From Acrocarpospora pleiomorpha (GTDB lineage: Bacteria > Actinomycetota > Actinomycetes > Streptosporangiales > Streptosporangiaceae): a DNA stretch of 64,000 nt. Of this stretch, positions 9,201-16,326 are shown in pieces; position 1 is the stretch's first letter, and every line of letters begins with the position of its first letter. The stretch is taken from assembly GCF_009687885.1 (NCBI RefSeq), contig NZ_BLAF01000062.1, forward strand, positions 1 through 64,000, read 5' to 3'. The position numbers were made by a program, and so were the translations under genes. The notes under the pieces are model-generated. The model searched no databases. It worked only from the letters and a program-made list of their open reading frames with translations, and had not been told where the DNA came from.

Positions 9201-9476
9201 CTCCCACTCCTGCGGCGTCGCGCTCCGCCGCAGCCCCCGCACGACCTGCACCCAGGGCCAGAACCCGGGCGCCCCCTCCGAATGCCAGCACGACCCGCTG
9301 AGCACCAGCGCCCCCAGCCGCCTGGCCTCCTCCACCGCCCCCGTGACCAGCGTCGTCTTCCCGATCCCCGCCTCACCCGTGACCAGCACGAGACCGCCGT
9401 GACTGTCCGCGGCCCGCTCAATCTCGGACCGCAGCACTCCCGCCGGGTGATCTCGCCCGATGAGCACAGCCGTCAT
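6300..9476 (-). CDS. Large AAA/ATP-binding regulator-like protein (LAL-like, no LuxR domain)
   Basis: This 1058-residue protein begins with an AAA ATPase module: Walker A GEAGIGKTT (about residues 34-42) and Walker B VVVVLDDLHWAD, as in LAL/MalT-type regulators. A sensor-like region RRTGGNPFFVEQ follows, and the middle ~600 residues are alanine-rich helices likely to be TPR-like repeats. The usual C-terminal LuxR helix-turn-helix is missing. Instead the end has a compact region (GFGGLTIHMPDAKGLRDLHY), a charged coiled coil and a terminal basic segment ending in DWRL. It may act as a signalling STAND ATPase rather than a DNA-binding activator. The ATG at 9476 begins MTAVLIGRDHP; an in-frame GTG at 9518 is possible. 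Confidence 0.78.
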   Translation of the reverse strand: MTAVLIGRDHPAGVLRSEIERAADSHGGLVLVTGEAGIGKTTLVTGAVEEARRLGALVLSGSCWHSEGAPGFWPWVQVVRGLRRSATPQEWEAAAAAAGGNLTVVLGEQPAPGSAEAFQLYDAVTVALVSVSQQRPVVVVLDDLHWADTASLRMLEFAAQHTWFERLLLVGTYRDVEVESGGHPLETLIMPLVAKATTVTLTGLSRDEVGTLMARTAGREPEPELVDEVHRRTGGNPFFVEQTARLWRSSGSVSAIAPGVRDALQRRLSLLPPPLVELLTVASVLGREFHREVLAATSGTPPGRVGSLLNQAVNARLVVAGEDGRFSFAHDLVRETLYATIEGPQARRRHAAVIRALDESAALTEWIFPADQAHHSYLAGDELDPARVVKSLRAAEQDAGRRLATEEGMGHLRRAFDVSAALDPRSRAMIALDLGEAFDHSGEPEEARRVFRIAVELAREVDAPDLLARVALSLYRSEGPAWNTGRSPQVTIDLVREAHARMLGDPGSAAEASVDSLAEELTAHMAELARRDQDDEALAFSLSTRFDAIWRLGTAVERAAITAEMIETARRRGDRDGEHFAASLRWVSLLEQGDPSYLEQYDTSTTFAERDGMPRLTFSAFVDQSIITTLMGRFEEAETFLEQAIGAAGEEGDSFFPFMAGHLRWAFLLMQGRFDELGEVHARLVEFGHPYPGLLEGITALNQGNVSAALGMVPEFVPGENPYPRNVMALGLRFLAHAAVASGDARLCAWTRAELAPHRGQWLVSLYGCDISGPVDLWLARIDAVQGRFGDAIEEFTAAYRSADRLKARPWSIEARMQLAATLVDRGDGEDVAVAKELIDAVEREAVSIGMRHVVERVRRMRREADADAAAASAPKPSGVFRMESGVWSLGFGGLTIHMPDAKGLRDLHYLLGSPGGDIPAVRLLDPEGGEIVVAARRFGGDAVLDEEAKARFRRRLTQLDDEIDRAAELGDDRRAVAFDQERQALLAELRAAAGLAGRDRRLGDEAERARKTVTARIRDTLRKLDDRHPDLAAHLRSAVSTGSTCRYQPEREIDWRL

Positions 9477-9564
9477 GCCGTCCAGCCACCTCAGGTCCGA
9501 AAAACGCGTACCCCGCACACGGTAGCGAGCCCGTGTGACAAAACCGCGGGTGTTCGTCGCCCTG

Positions 9565-10104
9565 CTACGCCACGGGGCGGCCTACGTTCTGCGGGAACTG
9601 GCCCGCGAAGTTACCGGGCGGACTGAAGCGTGCCACCACGAAGTAGGACACGGACGGAAATATGGTGCCCCCAGGGCATTGGGCGACAGCAACCGCGAGT
9701 TGTGTGGTGCTCTTCCACACCACCTGCGTGAAACTACCTGTGGCCCGAGAAAAGCCCGGATGGTGGTAGCCGTACCTGGATGCCTCGGCCATCCAGGATT
9801 TGAAGGCATCCGTGATCGCGGCGGAGGCGCTGGTGGCGCCGGAAGTCGCGTACAGGTTCTGGCCGTAGCGGCCGTGGGCGTCGGAATGCTGAAATCGGCA
9901 GCCCAGCGCCCACCGCTCGGCATCAGGATAAAGCGCATCGTTCCACGTCAGGGGCCTGGCGCCATACTTGGCCCGGCTGGCGTTCACGGCATCGAGTGCT
10001 TGATCCTTCAGCCCCGGCAGCGGCTCCACCGAGGCCTGAGCGATGGCTGGTATGAGGCCGACGGTGAGGAGAGCCGCGGTCACGACGAAGCGCATTCGAG
10101 TCAT
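9565..10104 (-). CDS. Secreted CAP-superfamily (SCP/PR-1-like) protein
   Basis: The 179-residue product has a signal peptide (MTRMRFVVTAALLTVGLIPA, cut probably after AQA) and a CAP domain. The domain starts with LDAVNASRAKYGARPLTWND and has the conserved cleft histidine in FQHSD, the GQNLY motif and FTQVVWKSTTQLAVAVAQC, ending in FVVARFSPPGN. CAP proteins are small secreted proteins with varied roles such as lipid or cell-wall binding; the function here is unknown. The gene stands alone on the minus strand next to the large ATPase regulator. Overlapping inverted repeats lie immediately upstream (10113-10129). Confidence 0.88.
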   Translation of the reverse strand: MTRMRFVVTAALLTVGLIPAIAQASVEPLPGLKDQALDAVNASRAKYGARPLTWNDALYPDAERWALGCRFQHSDAHGRYGQNLYATSGATSASAAITDAFKSWMAEASRYGYHHPGFSRATGSFTQVVWKSTTQLAVAVAQCPGGTIFPSVSYFVVARFSPPGNFAGQFPQNVGRPVA

Positions 10105-10112
10105 AACTAGAT

Positions 10113-10129
10113 GTTGTAGTACAACTACA
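10113..10129. promoter_or_regulatory. Overlapping inverted repeats upstream of the CAP gene
   Basis: GTTGT-AGT-ACAAC (10113-10125) is a perfect 13-bp palindrome, and TGTAGT-ACA-ACTACA (10115-10129) is a perfect 15-bp one overlapping it. They lie 9 bp upstream of the CAP gene start in an AT-richer stretch and look like a repressor operator (GntR/YtrA-like spacing). No cognate regulator is adjacent. Confidence 0.45.
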
Positions 10130-10311
10130 CAGAGTGATCAAGGATCAGAGCGTGATCGGCACGGCATCAAGATCGTAAGCGGGTGTCAACACAGGACTGT
10201 GCCAGCAGCATGGCGTTTGGGAGAGTTGACAAGGCCTGAGCCGATGCGAGGCTGTTCGTGCGGTCCTTGAGTCACCGTCCTGAGTCCCCGTCCCCGAGTC
10301 GCGGAGCATTC

Positions 10312-11796
10312 ATGGCCGGACTGGCGCTCTCCCCCAAAATCCTTCATGGCCTGGACTTCGGGGCACCCGCCGCGGAGCGGGACATCGGGCGAGGATTGGA
10401 GAAATACTTCGTCGAGTCGCCCACGTACCAGCGTGTCGAGGCCGGCGACAAGACGATCGTCCTCGGCAGCCGTGGCTCCGGAAAGAGCGCGATCTTCCAG
10501 ATCCTGGCCAGACGGGAGAGATCCAAGGGCAGCCGGGTGATCGAACTCACTCCCGACGACTATTCGTACGAGCTGTTGAGCGCGACGATGGCGGCGGAGA
10601 ACGCGGGTTCGTGGGCGAAACACGGTGCGTACGCGGCGGCCTGGAAGTACCTGATCTATGTCTTGATCATGAAGGAGGTCGCGCGCAAGGGGATGCGGCT
10701 GACCCGGGGCGGCGCCGAAATCTACCGTTACATCCGTGACAACCACACCACCACGGGCATGGGACCGCTCTCGCTCCTCGTCTCGTACCTCAAGCGCCTG
10801 GAGGCCATCAAGCTCGGCCCGATAGAGGCCGGGATGAGAACCAGGGAGCTGGACCGGCTCTACCGGCTTGAGGAGATCCACAATCTGCTGCCGTCCCTCA
10901 AGCGCGTCCTCGACGGCGTGCGGGTAGTTGTGCTGGTGGACGAACTCGACCGCGGGTGGGACTCCTCCGAAGACGCCCAGGCATTCGTGTCCGGCCTCTT
11001 CCAGGCATGTGTCTCCATCAACGCACTCCACGACAACCTGCGCGTCTACGTGTCACTGCGGCAGGAGCTGTACGACGACATCCCGGCCCTGTACGAGGAC
11101 GCGCAGAAGCACCGCGACCTGCTGGAGACGGTTCGCTGGTCCGAGGATTCCCTGCTCAACCTCATCGCCAGGCGGATCCGGCACTCGGCGCGCGAGATGG
11201 GCTACGCCCCGGACGTCCTTGACCGCGCCGGCGACATCATCTGCTGGAACGCCGTATTCGGCCTCCCGCCGGGACTTCCGGCGGGCCGCTCGTTCGCGTA
11301 CGTAGCCGAGCGGACGCTGCACCGCCCGCGGGAGATCATCGAGTTCTGCACCGCGGCGCTCAACGCGGCGCGAGACCGGCACCCCACGCTGCCGCTCCCA
11401 CTCGCCGCCATCGGCTGGGCGGAGCGGGGGTACTCCGCCGACCGCGCACGGGACATCGCCGCCGAGTACCGCTTCCAGTGCCCAGGCCTGCTGAGCGTGT
11501 TCGACGCATTCCGCCAGCGGGGACCGGACTTCGACCGGGACGATCTGGAGCTCCTCTGCCTGGAACTCGTCACCGGTGAGATCCGGGTCAACGCCGCCTC
11601 CTGGTGGCTGCAGGAACGCAGCCCGGAGAACCTGATCGAGACCCTCTGGCAGGTCGGCTTCCTGCGAGCCAAGTCCAACGGCGACGAGAGGCCTTTCGTC
11701 GGCGCGCACGAGGTGGAGCATCTCAACCTCGCCGCCGTCAAGCGCTTCCAGGTGCACCCGATGTTCCAGTCGTACCTCGGGTTCTCCCAAAGCTGA
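10312..11796 (+). CDS. P-loop ATPase, Sll1717-like
   Basis: This 494-residue soluble ATPase has Walker A LGSRGSGKSA (about residue 53) and Walker B VVVLVDELDRGW (about residue 205), with an acidic pair DE fitting a STAND/KAP-like NTPase. The early block DFGAPAAERD followed by LEKYFVESPTYQRV resembles the P-loop ATPase family typified by cyanobacterial Sll1717, often found in accessory and defence-rich regions. The rest is helical with no further recognisable domain. The ATG at 10312 has a GGAG site; the frame is open from 10258. No effector gene is fused or overlapping. The next genes, 100 bp downstream, are a mini-ORF and a secreted hydrolase. The biological role is unknown. Confidence 0.7.
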   Translation: MAGLALSPKILHGLDFGAPAAERDIGRGLEKYFVESPTYQRVEAGDKTIVLGSRGSGKSAIFQILARRERSKGSRVIELTPDDYSYELLSATMAAENAGSWAKHGAYAAAWKYLIYVLIMKEVARKGMRLTRGGAEIYRYIRDNHTTTGMGPLSLLVSYLKRLEAIKLGPIEAGMRTRELDRLYRLEEIHNLLPSLKRVLDGVRVVVLVDELDRGWDSSEDAQAFVSGLFQACVSINALHDNLRVYVSLRQELYDDIPALYEDAQKHRDLLETVRWSEDSLLNLIARRIRHSAREMGYAPDVLDRAGDIICWNAVFGLPPGLPAGRSFAYVAERTLHRPREIIEFCTAALNAARDRHPTLPLPLAAIGWAERGYSADRARDIAAEYRFQCPGLLSVFDAFRQRGPDFDRDDLELLCLELVTGEIRVNAASWWLQERSPENLIETLWQVGFLRAKSNGDERPFVGAHEVEHLNLAAVKRFQVHPMFQSYLGFSQS

Positions 11797-11898
11797 GGAA
11801 CAAGCCGGAATCCTCATAATTACCCGCGAGTGTTAACGGGGGATTCACGCCGATCTTGTCTGGTCTGGACATGATCAACCCCGAATGTGGAGGTGTGC

Positions 11899-12006
11899 GT
11901 GAATACGCGAAGAACGACTGGCCGGGTGGCCTTGACCATGTCCATCGTGGTGGCTCCTTACTGGGGCCTGACACCCCCGGCGACAGCGGAAATGAGCTCT
12001 GAGTGA
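11899..12006 (+). CDS. Short secreted-peptide-like ORF coupled to the SGNH hydrolase
   Basis: A 35-codon ORF starts with GTG at 11899 behind a perfect GGAGGT site (11889-11894, 4-nt spacer). Its stop TGA overlaps the GTG of the next gene in the arrangement GTGA, the usual sign of translational coupling. The peptide starts NTRRTTGR, has a short hydrophobic stretch VALTMSIVVA, and ends PPATAEMSSE, so it resembles a minimal signal peptide with an AXA-like cut site. It may be a real micropeptide, a translational leader, or a remnant of a longer secreted protein. Confidence 0.5.
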   Translation: MNTRRTTGRVALTMSIVVAPYWGLTPPATAEMSSE

Positions 12007-14570
12007 AACCGAGAGTCCGGCGCAGCGTGGCACGCTCCGCCATTCGTGCGATCGCGAGCGGGTTGGTCCTGGTCCTGACCTTGAGTCTCGTTCGCGTTCC
12101 CGCCCAGTCGCGGTCGGCGACGGCCGACTGCGGTCTGCCACGTGCGCTGCAGACCACCGCACCCGTGGGCACGACGGGGATGGAGATCCTCTGCGGAGAG
12201 GACGCCGTCCTCGCCGATGCCACGCTGGTGGCCGCCGCCGACGACCTGGTGATCAGCTTCGCCTTCGAGGGCGTCACCCAGGAGATGATGCAGGACGCGA
12301 TCGACGAGGTGTACCAGCCCGGCGTCTCGCTGAGCGACCAGGCACTCGCCGTGCTGAACGGGCAGCGGGAGCACTTCGAGGGCGCGTCGACGGACATCGC
12401 CGACATCGTCGACATCAGCGACTATGACGACGTCGACGTCGACGGCACGCTCCAGGCGACCAGTGACGGGCTCGCGATCGTCATCCCGTCCGCGGAGGTC
12501 GGTGAGGCGTCCTGGGGATGGTGGTGGCGAGCGGTCGCCGTCATGATGACCGCGCTCGGCGTACGCGTGGCCGTCTTCGCGTTCTGCGTCTCCTTCGCCG
12601 CCCCGCCCGCCAGCGCGCTGTTCGTCAACGTCTGCTCGGCCGTCTCCCAGGGCATGGGGGCTTTCAGCGGGTACATGGTGGCCTCCTACTTCGCGGGCAG
12701 AGCGCCCAACGATCCGCAACTGTGGGCCGAAGCGCTCGCGTTCGGGCTGGTCGCGGCGCTGCTGCCCGGAGGCGGCTGGGACCTGGGCAAGAACTGGATG
12801 AGCAAGGCGCTGCCCGGCACGGCGGTCAGGGTCAGCAAGGTGCTGAAGGACCTGGCCGTGGCCATCAGAGGATGGGCGGGCGAGACCATCAGCAACCTCG
12901 TCAACAGCGCCGGCGAGAAGTGGGCGGAACTCTCCCAGCTGATCTGGGACGCGATCGTGCGCGAGGCGCACCGGCGTGGCATCCCCATGACCGTCTCCCC
13001 GCTGCGGGTGATGCCGCTCGGAGACTCGATCACCTACGGCGTGGAGAGTTCAGACGGGGACGGCTACCGCGACGAGTTGTACGACTACCTGAAGGGCATC
13101 GCGAGCAGCGTTGACTTCGTCGGGTCAGTGCAGGCCGGCTCGATGAGTGACCGCGACAACCAGGGTCACCCGGGCAAGCGGATTGGCGAGATCGCGGCCT
13201 TCGCCTATTGCACCGTGCCGCGGTACCAGCCGAACGTGATCACCCTGCACGCCGGCACCAACGACATAAACCAGGACTACAACCTGTCGGCCGCGCCCAC
13301 CCGGCTCAAGAAGCTGATCAACCAGGCGCTGACGCACTCACCACGTGCCACGGTGCTGGTCGCCCAGCTCATCCCGACCGGCAAGGCCGGGCTACAGCCG
13401 CTCATCGACGCATACAACGCGGCACTGCCCGACATGGTGGAGGACCTGCAAAGCGAGGGCAAGCACGTACTTTTGGTGAGCATGAGGCGGGTGCTGGTCA
13501 GCGACGGACTGGAGAACGACGCGCACCCGACGGACGCGGGCTACGCCAAGATGGCCGACGCCTGGTACGACGCCCTAATGGCGGCGGAGGCCAAGGGCTG
13601 GATTGAGAGCCCGCTGCCCGAGAACGAAGCCAACGGCTGCGACCCGGCGAGCTCTCCCATCGACGACGACCCGGGGGACTCTTCCGTCGGGTCCAGCGAC
13701 CCGGGGGAGAATCCCATCGGGTCGAGCGGGACGGCTCTGGGCGAGGGATGGCGCGCGCTGGGCGTGATCGCGCCCGGCTACGGCACCAGGATAGGCCGCA
13801 CGATCATCGCCGAGCTCAATGGCGACCAGCGGGCCGACTACCTTCAGGTCGCTGCGGACGGTAGCTTCCGCGCATCGGTGAACACCGTCGGCACCCCCGG
13901 GCAACCCGACTGGGTGAACGTAGGCACGTACAAGCCGGGAGACGATGTCCAAGGGGATGAGGTACGGTTCGCCGACCTAAACGGGGACGGACGCGACGAC
14001 TACCTCGTGGTCAGTTCCGACAGCAAGGTACGGGCCTACATCAACTTCCGCGGGCCGGACAACAAGCTCGAATTCGCCCACTGGGGGACCGTCTTCCAAG
14101 AGGCGTCGTTCAGCCGCAACAACCTCCGATTCGCGGACGTCACCGGAGACGGGCGCGACGACATCCTGCGGGTCAGCGCGGAGGGCGCGGTCCACGCGTA
14201 CCGGAACATGTGGGACCCCACCAGCCAGCAAGTCAGCAGCCAGCCACAGCCCCCGGACTGGCAGCTGTGGCTCAACTGGGCCGGCGGCACCCAGGGCTCA
14301 TCGCTGGAAGCCGTCCGGTTCGCCGACGGCGACGGCGACGGCCCGGCCGACTACCTGCAGGTCGGCGGGGACGGCTCGGTGCACGCCTTCCTCAACCGCG
14401 GTGGCGGGGGCAACGGCAGCTTCGAGGCCCGCCACAACTGGGCCTACGCGTCCAACTACCCCCGCCAGTACGTCCAGTTCGCCGACATCAGCGGTGACGG
14501 CAAAGCCGACTATCTGGTCGTCTACGACGGCGGCTCAGTCCGCGCCTGGCTGAACCGGGGCGGCAACTAG
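12003..14570 (+). CDS. Secreted SGNH/GDSL hydrolase with FG-GAP repeat domain
   Basis: The 855-residue product begins with a basic signal peptide (to about residue 40). Residues ~41-330 are an unrecognised region with hydrophobic helices around SWGWWWRAVAVMMTALGVRV, which could anchor it in the membrane. A SGNH hydrolase domain follows: block I GDSITYG (about residue 340), block III GTNDIN (about 416) and the catalytic D-x-x-H in DAHPTDAGY (about 505). After a Ser/Asp/Pro linker, residues ~600-855 hold five FG-GAP/VCBS-type calcium-binding repeats such as FADLNGDGRDDYLVV and FADISGDGKADYLVV, a probable beta-propeller. It should cleave an ester (lipid, or acylated glycan) outside the cell. The GTG start overlaps the stop of a 35-codon ORF. 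Confidence 0.85.
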   Translation: MKPRVRRSVARSAIRAIASGLVLVLTLSLVRVPAQSRSATADCGLPRALQTTAPVGTTGMEILCGEDAVLADATLVAAADDLVISFAFEGVTQEMMQDAIDEVYQPGVSLSDQALAVLNGQREHFEGASTDIADIVDISDYDDVDVDGTLQATSDGLAIVIPSAEVGEASWGWWWRAVAVMMTALGVRVAVFAFCVSFAAPPASALFVNVCSAVSQGMGAFSGYMVASYFAGRAPNDPQLWAEALAFGLVAALLPGGGWDLGKNWMSKALPGTAVRVSKVLKDLAVAIRGWAGETISNLVNSAGEKWAELSQLIWDAIVREAHRRGIPMTVSPLRVMPLGDSITYGVESSDGDGYRDELYDYLKGIASSVDFVGSVQAGSMSDRDNQGHPGKRIGEIAAFAYCTVPRYQPNVITLHAGTNDINQDYNLSAAPTRLKKLINQALTHSPRATVLVAQLIPTGKAGLQPLIDAYNAALPDMVEDLQSEGKHVLLVSMRRVLVSDGLENDAHPTDAGYAKMADAWYDALMAAEAKGWIESPLPENEANGCDPASSPIDDDPGDSSVGSSDPGENPIGSSGTALGEGWRALGVIAPGYGTRIGRTIIAELNGDQRADYLQVAADGSFRASVNTVGTPGQPDWVNVGTYKPGDDVQGDEVRFADLNGDGRDDYLVVSSDSKVRAYINFRGPDNKLEFAHWGTVFQEASFSRNNLRFADVTGDGRDDILRVSAEGAVHAYRNMWDPTSQQVSSQPQPPDWQLWLNWAGGTQGSSLEAVRFADGDGDGPADYLQVGGDGSVHAFLNRGGGGNGSFEARHNWAYASNYPRQYVQFADISGDGKADYLVVYDGGSVRAWLNRGGN

Positions 14571-14690
14571 AAACACGGCCCGTTCCAGATAGTCCCCGCA
14601 AGAGTGAGTGCGGCCTGGCAGCCTCCGGCAACTTCGCCGGCGCGCCCAGCCAGGCCGCACCGCTGCCCGGCAGTCCGGATCATTCCACGT

Positions 14691-14755
14691 AAATTCCGCC
14701 ACCGCTGGCGCTCGGGCGCCTCCAATGGCACATCCCAGCCGGGAGAGATGCGCAG
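14691..14755. repeat. Diverged direct repeat, left copy
   Basis: This ~60-bp stretch (CACCGCTGGCGCTCGGGCGC and onwards) matches 16043-16113 in the same orientation, differing at scattered positions and by a ~10-bp insertion in the right copy. The two copies bracket the small membrane-protein gene and the IS1380-like scrap. The 243-bp gap after the hydrolase holds no other recognised feature. Confidence 0.5.
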
Positions 14756-14813
14756 AAACAAGACCATCCTTCAAAACGCATTGGACTACGCCGTAGAGCT
14801 GAAGGCTTCTAGA

Positions 14814-15698
14814 TCAACGCCTCCGGTAAAAACTCCGCGCAACCAGCCATTCGGCGGAGACCGGACGGAGCGCGTCGAGGAGGGGCAGCAGACTCTCTTC
14901 GCTCATGCGCAGGCCCTCAATCTGGATAAGCGCGTCCTGATGCCGGGCGAACACCCCGATCATGTGGTCCGATGCACTCCCGCGGAGCCGGCGGCCACCG
15001 GCGATGGGACGGCAGGGTAGCCCCCCGCTGCCCCAGGTAAACGGTGGGTACGGGTCGGCGCAGGCGACCTCGGGAGTGGCAGCTGCTGCCGGGCGGACGA
15101 ATATTTTGACACCATGCTCATACGTCAAGGCGACCGCTGGGCCGCTTTCGACCCGCCATATCTCCACCCCGCGGAGCAAGTGATCGGGCACGTCCGGTGC
15201 CACCAGTGGGACACCGAGCCGCTCGAAACCGCGCACTTCATACCAGCGGCGGACCGGCTCCTGGACCAGGCCAGAAATCGCGTAAACGACCAGGATCGGG
15301 AGTGTGACCGCGACCCACGACCGCCAGCCACTCGCCTCACGCGCCACCCAGGCCGCGGCGAGGTAACCAAGTACTCCGGCGAGCACGTAGATCCCACCCA
15401 GGAGCTTTTCGTCGAAGCCCCAGACATGCGAGTCGGGCGCCACCCGGAACATGGCCTTAACCAACGTGAAGGCGGCGATCGGGCCGAGGAACGCCACGAT
15501 GCCCCAGCGCGGCAGCCCGAGCGCCCAGGTCAGTATCGCGCCGAGGGGGAACGGGATAATGATCATCCCGAAAAAGTTGAAGACCCCGTCGAGTTCGCGG
15601 TTCAGCCCATCCGCCCAGATGACGGCGACCACGCCCCCGACCACCAGACCCACGATCACAGCTCTGCCGATCACGCCCCAAGCGGTTACCTCTCGCAT
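14814..15698 (-). CDS. Membrane protein of unknown function
   Basis: This 294-residue protein has four predicted membrane segments in its first ~170 residues: VIGRAVIVGLVVGGVVAVIW, FFGMIIIPFPLGAILTWALG, a LLGGIYVLAGVLGYLAAAWV segment, and WVAVTLPILVVYAISGLV. A soluble C-terminal half with one possible disulfide pair (EVACADPYP and GGLPCRP) follows. I do not recognise the family. The ATG at 15698 has GAGGAGAT 8-13 nt upstream; the frame continues to 16094 but that upstream part encodes a transposase-like fragment, not this protein. It is isolated between mobile-element debris and diverged repeats, suggesting recent acquisition or a shuffled locus. Confidence 0.6.
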   Translation of the reverse strand: MREVTAWGVIGRAVIVGLVVGGVVAVIWADGLNRELDGVFNFFGMIIIPFPLGAILTWALGLPRWGIVAFLGPIAAFTLVKAMFRVAPDSHVWGFDEKLLGGIYVLAGVLGYLAAAWVAREASGWRSWVAVTLPILVVYAISGLVQEPVRRWYEVRGFERLGVPLVAPDVPDHLLRGVEIWRVESGPAVALTYEHGVKIFVRPAAAATPEVACADPYPPFTWGSGGLPCRPIAGGRRLRGSASDHMIGVFARHQDALIQIEGLRMSEESLLPLLDALRPVSAEWLVARSFYRRR

Positions 15699-15821
15699 AT
15701 CATGACGATCTCCTCGACCTGTTCGACGCGCTAGGGTCGGTCTACTCACCCCCGGCTGGGTACCCCTACTCAGCGGAATGGACCCGGCCGCGATCATGGG
15801 CGGGGTGAAGCAGCGGAGGTG

Positions 15822-15980
15822 TAGCGCCCTGGGCAGGCGTCCGGTCAGCCCGGTGCCATCGGCGAACAGGCGAAGGACGGCTGCTCCGGCGTGGTTGATC
15901 ACACCATGTCCGTCGACTTCGACTGTGAGATCGCGGGACCACGTGTCGCTGTCGGGGTGCCCAGCAGCTTGACAACATGA
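15822..15980 (-). pseudogene. Remnant of an IS1380-family transposase N-terminus
   Basis: Codons at 15822-15953 read LTVEVDGHGVINHAGAAVLR and then LFADGTGLTGRL, which is very like the beginning of actinobacterial IS1380 transposases. A preceding segment in another frame (VVKLLGTPTATRGPA) may be the shifted start. The similarity stops abruptly, and no DDE catalytic region or terminal repeats are present. It is a dead fragment that accidentally extends the reading frame of the neighbouring membrane protein. Confidence 0.6.
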
Positions 15981-16042
15981 TCCACAAGACGGCCGAAGAT
16001 CGGCTTCACGCCAACGGAACGCGCTCACGCCTCGGCCGAGGA

Positions 16043-16113
16043 CGATTTCGGCCATCGCTGGCGTTCGGGTGCCTTCGATGGCACACCGTGGCACATCTCA
16101 GCAGGGGAAGGGC
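16043..16113. repeat. Diverged direct repeat, right copy
   Basis: This copy (CCATCGCTGGCGTTCGGGTG and onwards) corresponds to the left copy at 14691-14755. On the minus strand both can be read as short peptides of the form CAIxGxRxPAxAE. The repeat pair flanks a ~1.3-kb accessory segment. Confidence 0.5.
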
Positions 16114-16158
16114 GAGCGTTACCCCAGGTGAGAAGAGAGATCGGCCTGATCGTGGAAG

Positions 16159-16232
16159 CGCGCCCAGAGGGATTCGAACCCCCGACCGTCGGATTAGAAG
16201 TCCGATGCTCTATCCGGCTGAGCTATGGGCGC
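16159..16232 (-). tRNA. tRNA-Arg (anticodon TCT)
   Basis: On the minus strand a full cloverleaf is present. The acceptor stem pairs GCGCCCA with TGGGCGC, the D-arm is AGCTCAGCCGGATAGAGC, the anticodon stem-loop is TCGGA-CTTCTAA-TCCGA with anticodon TCT, and the T-arm is GGGGGTTCGAATCCC. The discriminator base is G, and CCA is not encoded. It reads AGA (and AGG by wobble), rare codons in a GC-rich genome. A tyrosine recombinase gene lies 95 bp beyond its 5' side, facing away. Confidence 0.95.
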
Positions 16233-16326
16233 TTCCGCTGCTGCGTTGACCAGCTTATTTGGCGGTCTTGTGCGAAGCTAGCATAGCCGGGTTGTGCCGG
16301 AACAGCGTCGGATTTCTGGAGGAGCG

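Noticed and set aside
12003..14570. Integrin-like adhesin instead of an enzyme
   Set aside because: FG-GAP repeats alone would allow it, but the complete SGNH blocks (GDS, GTND, D-x-x-H) show a hydrolase.
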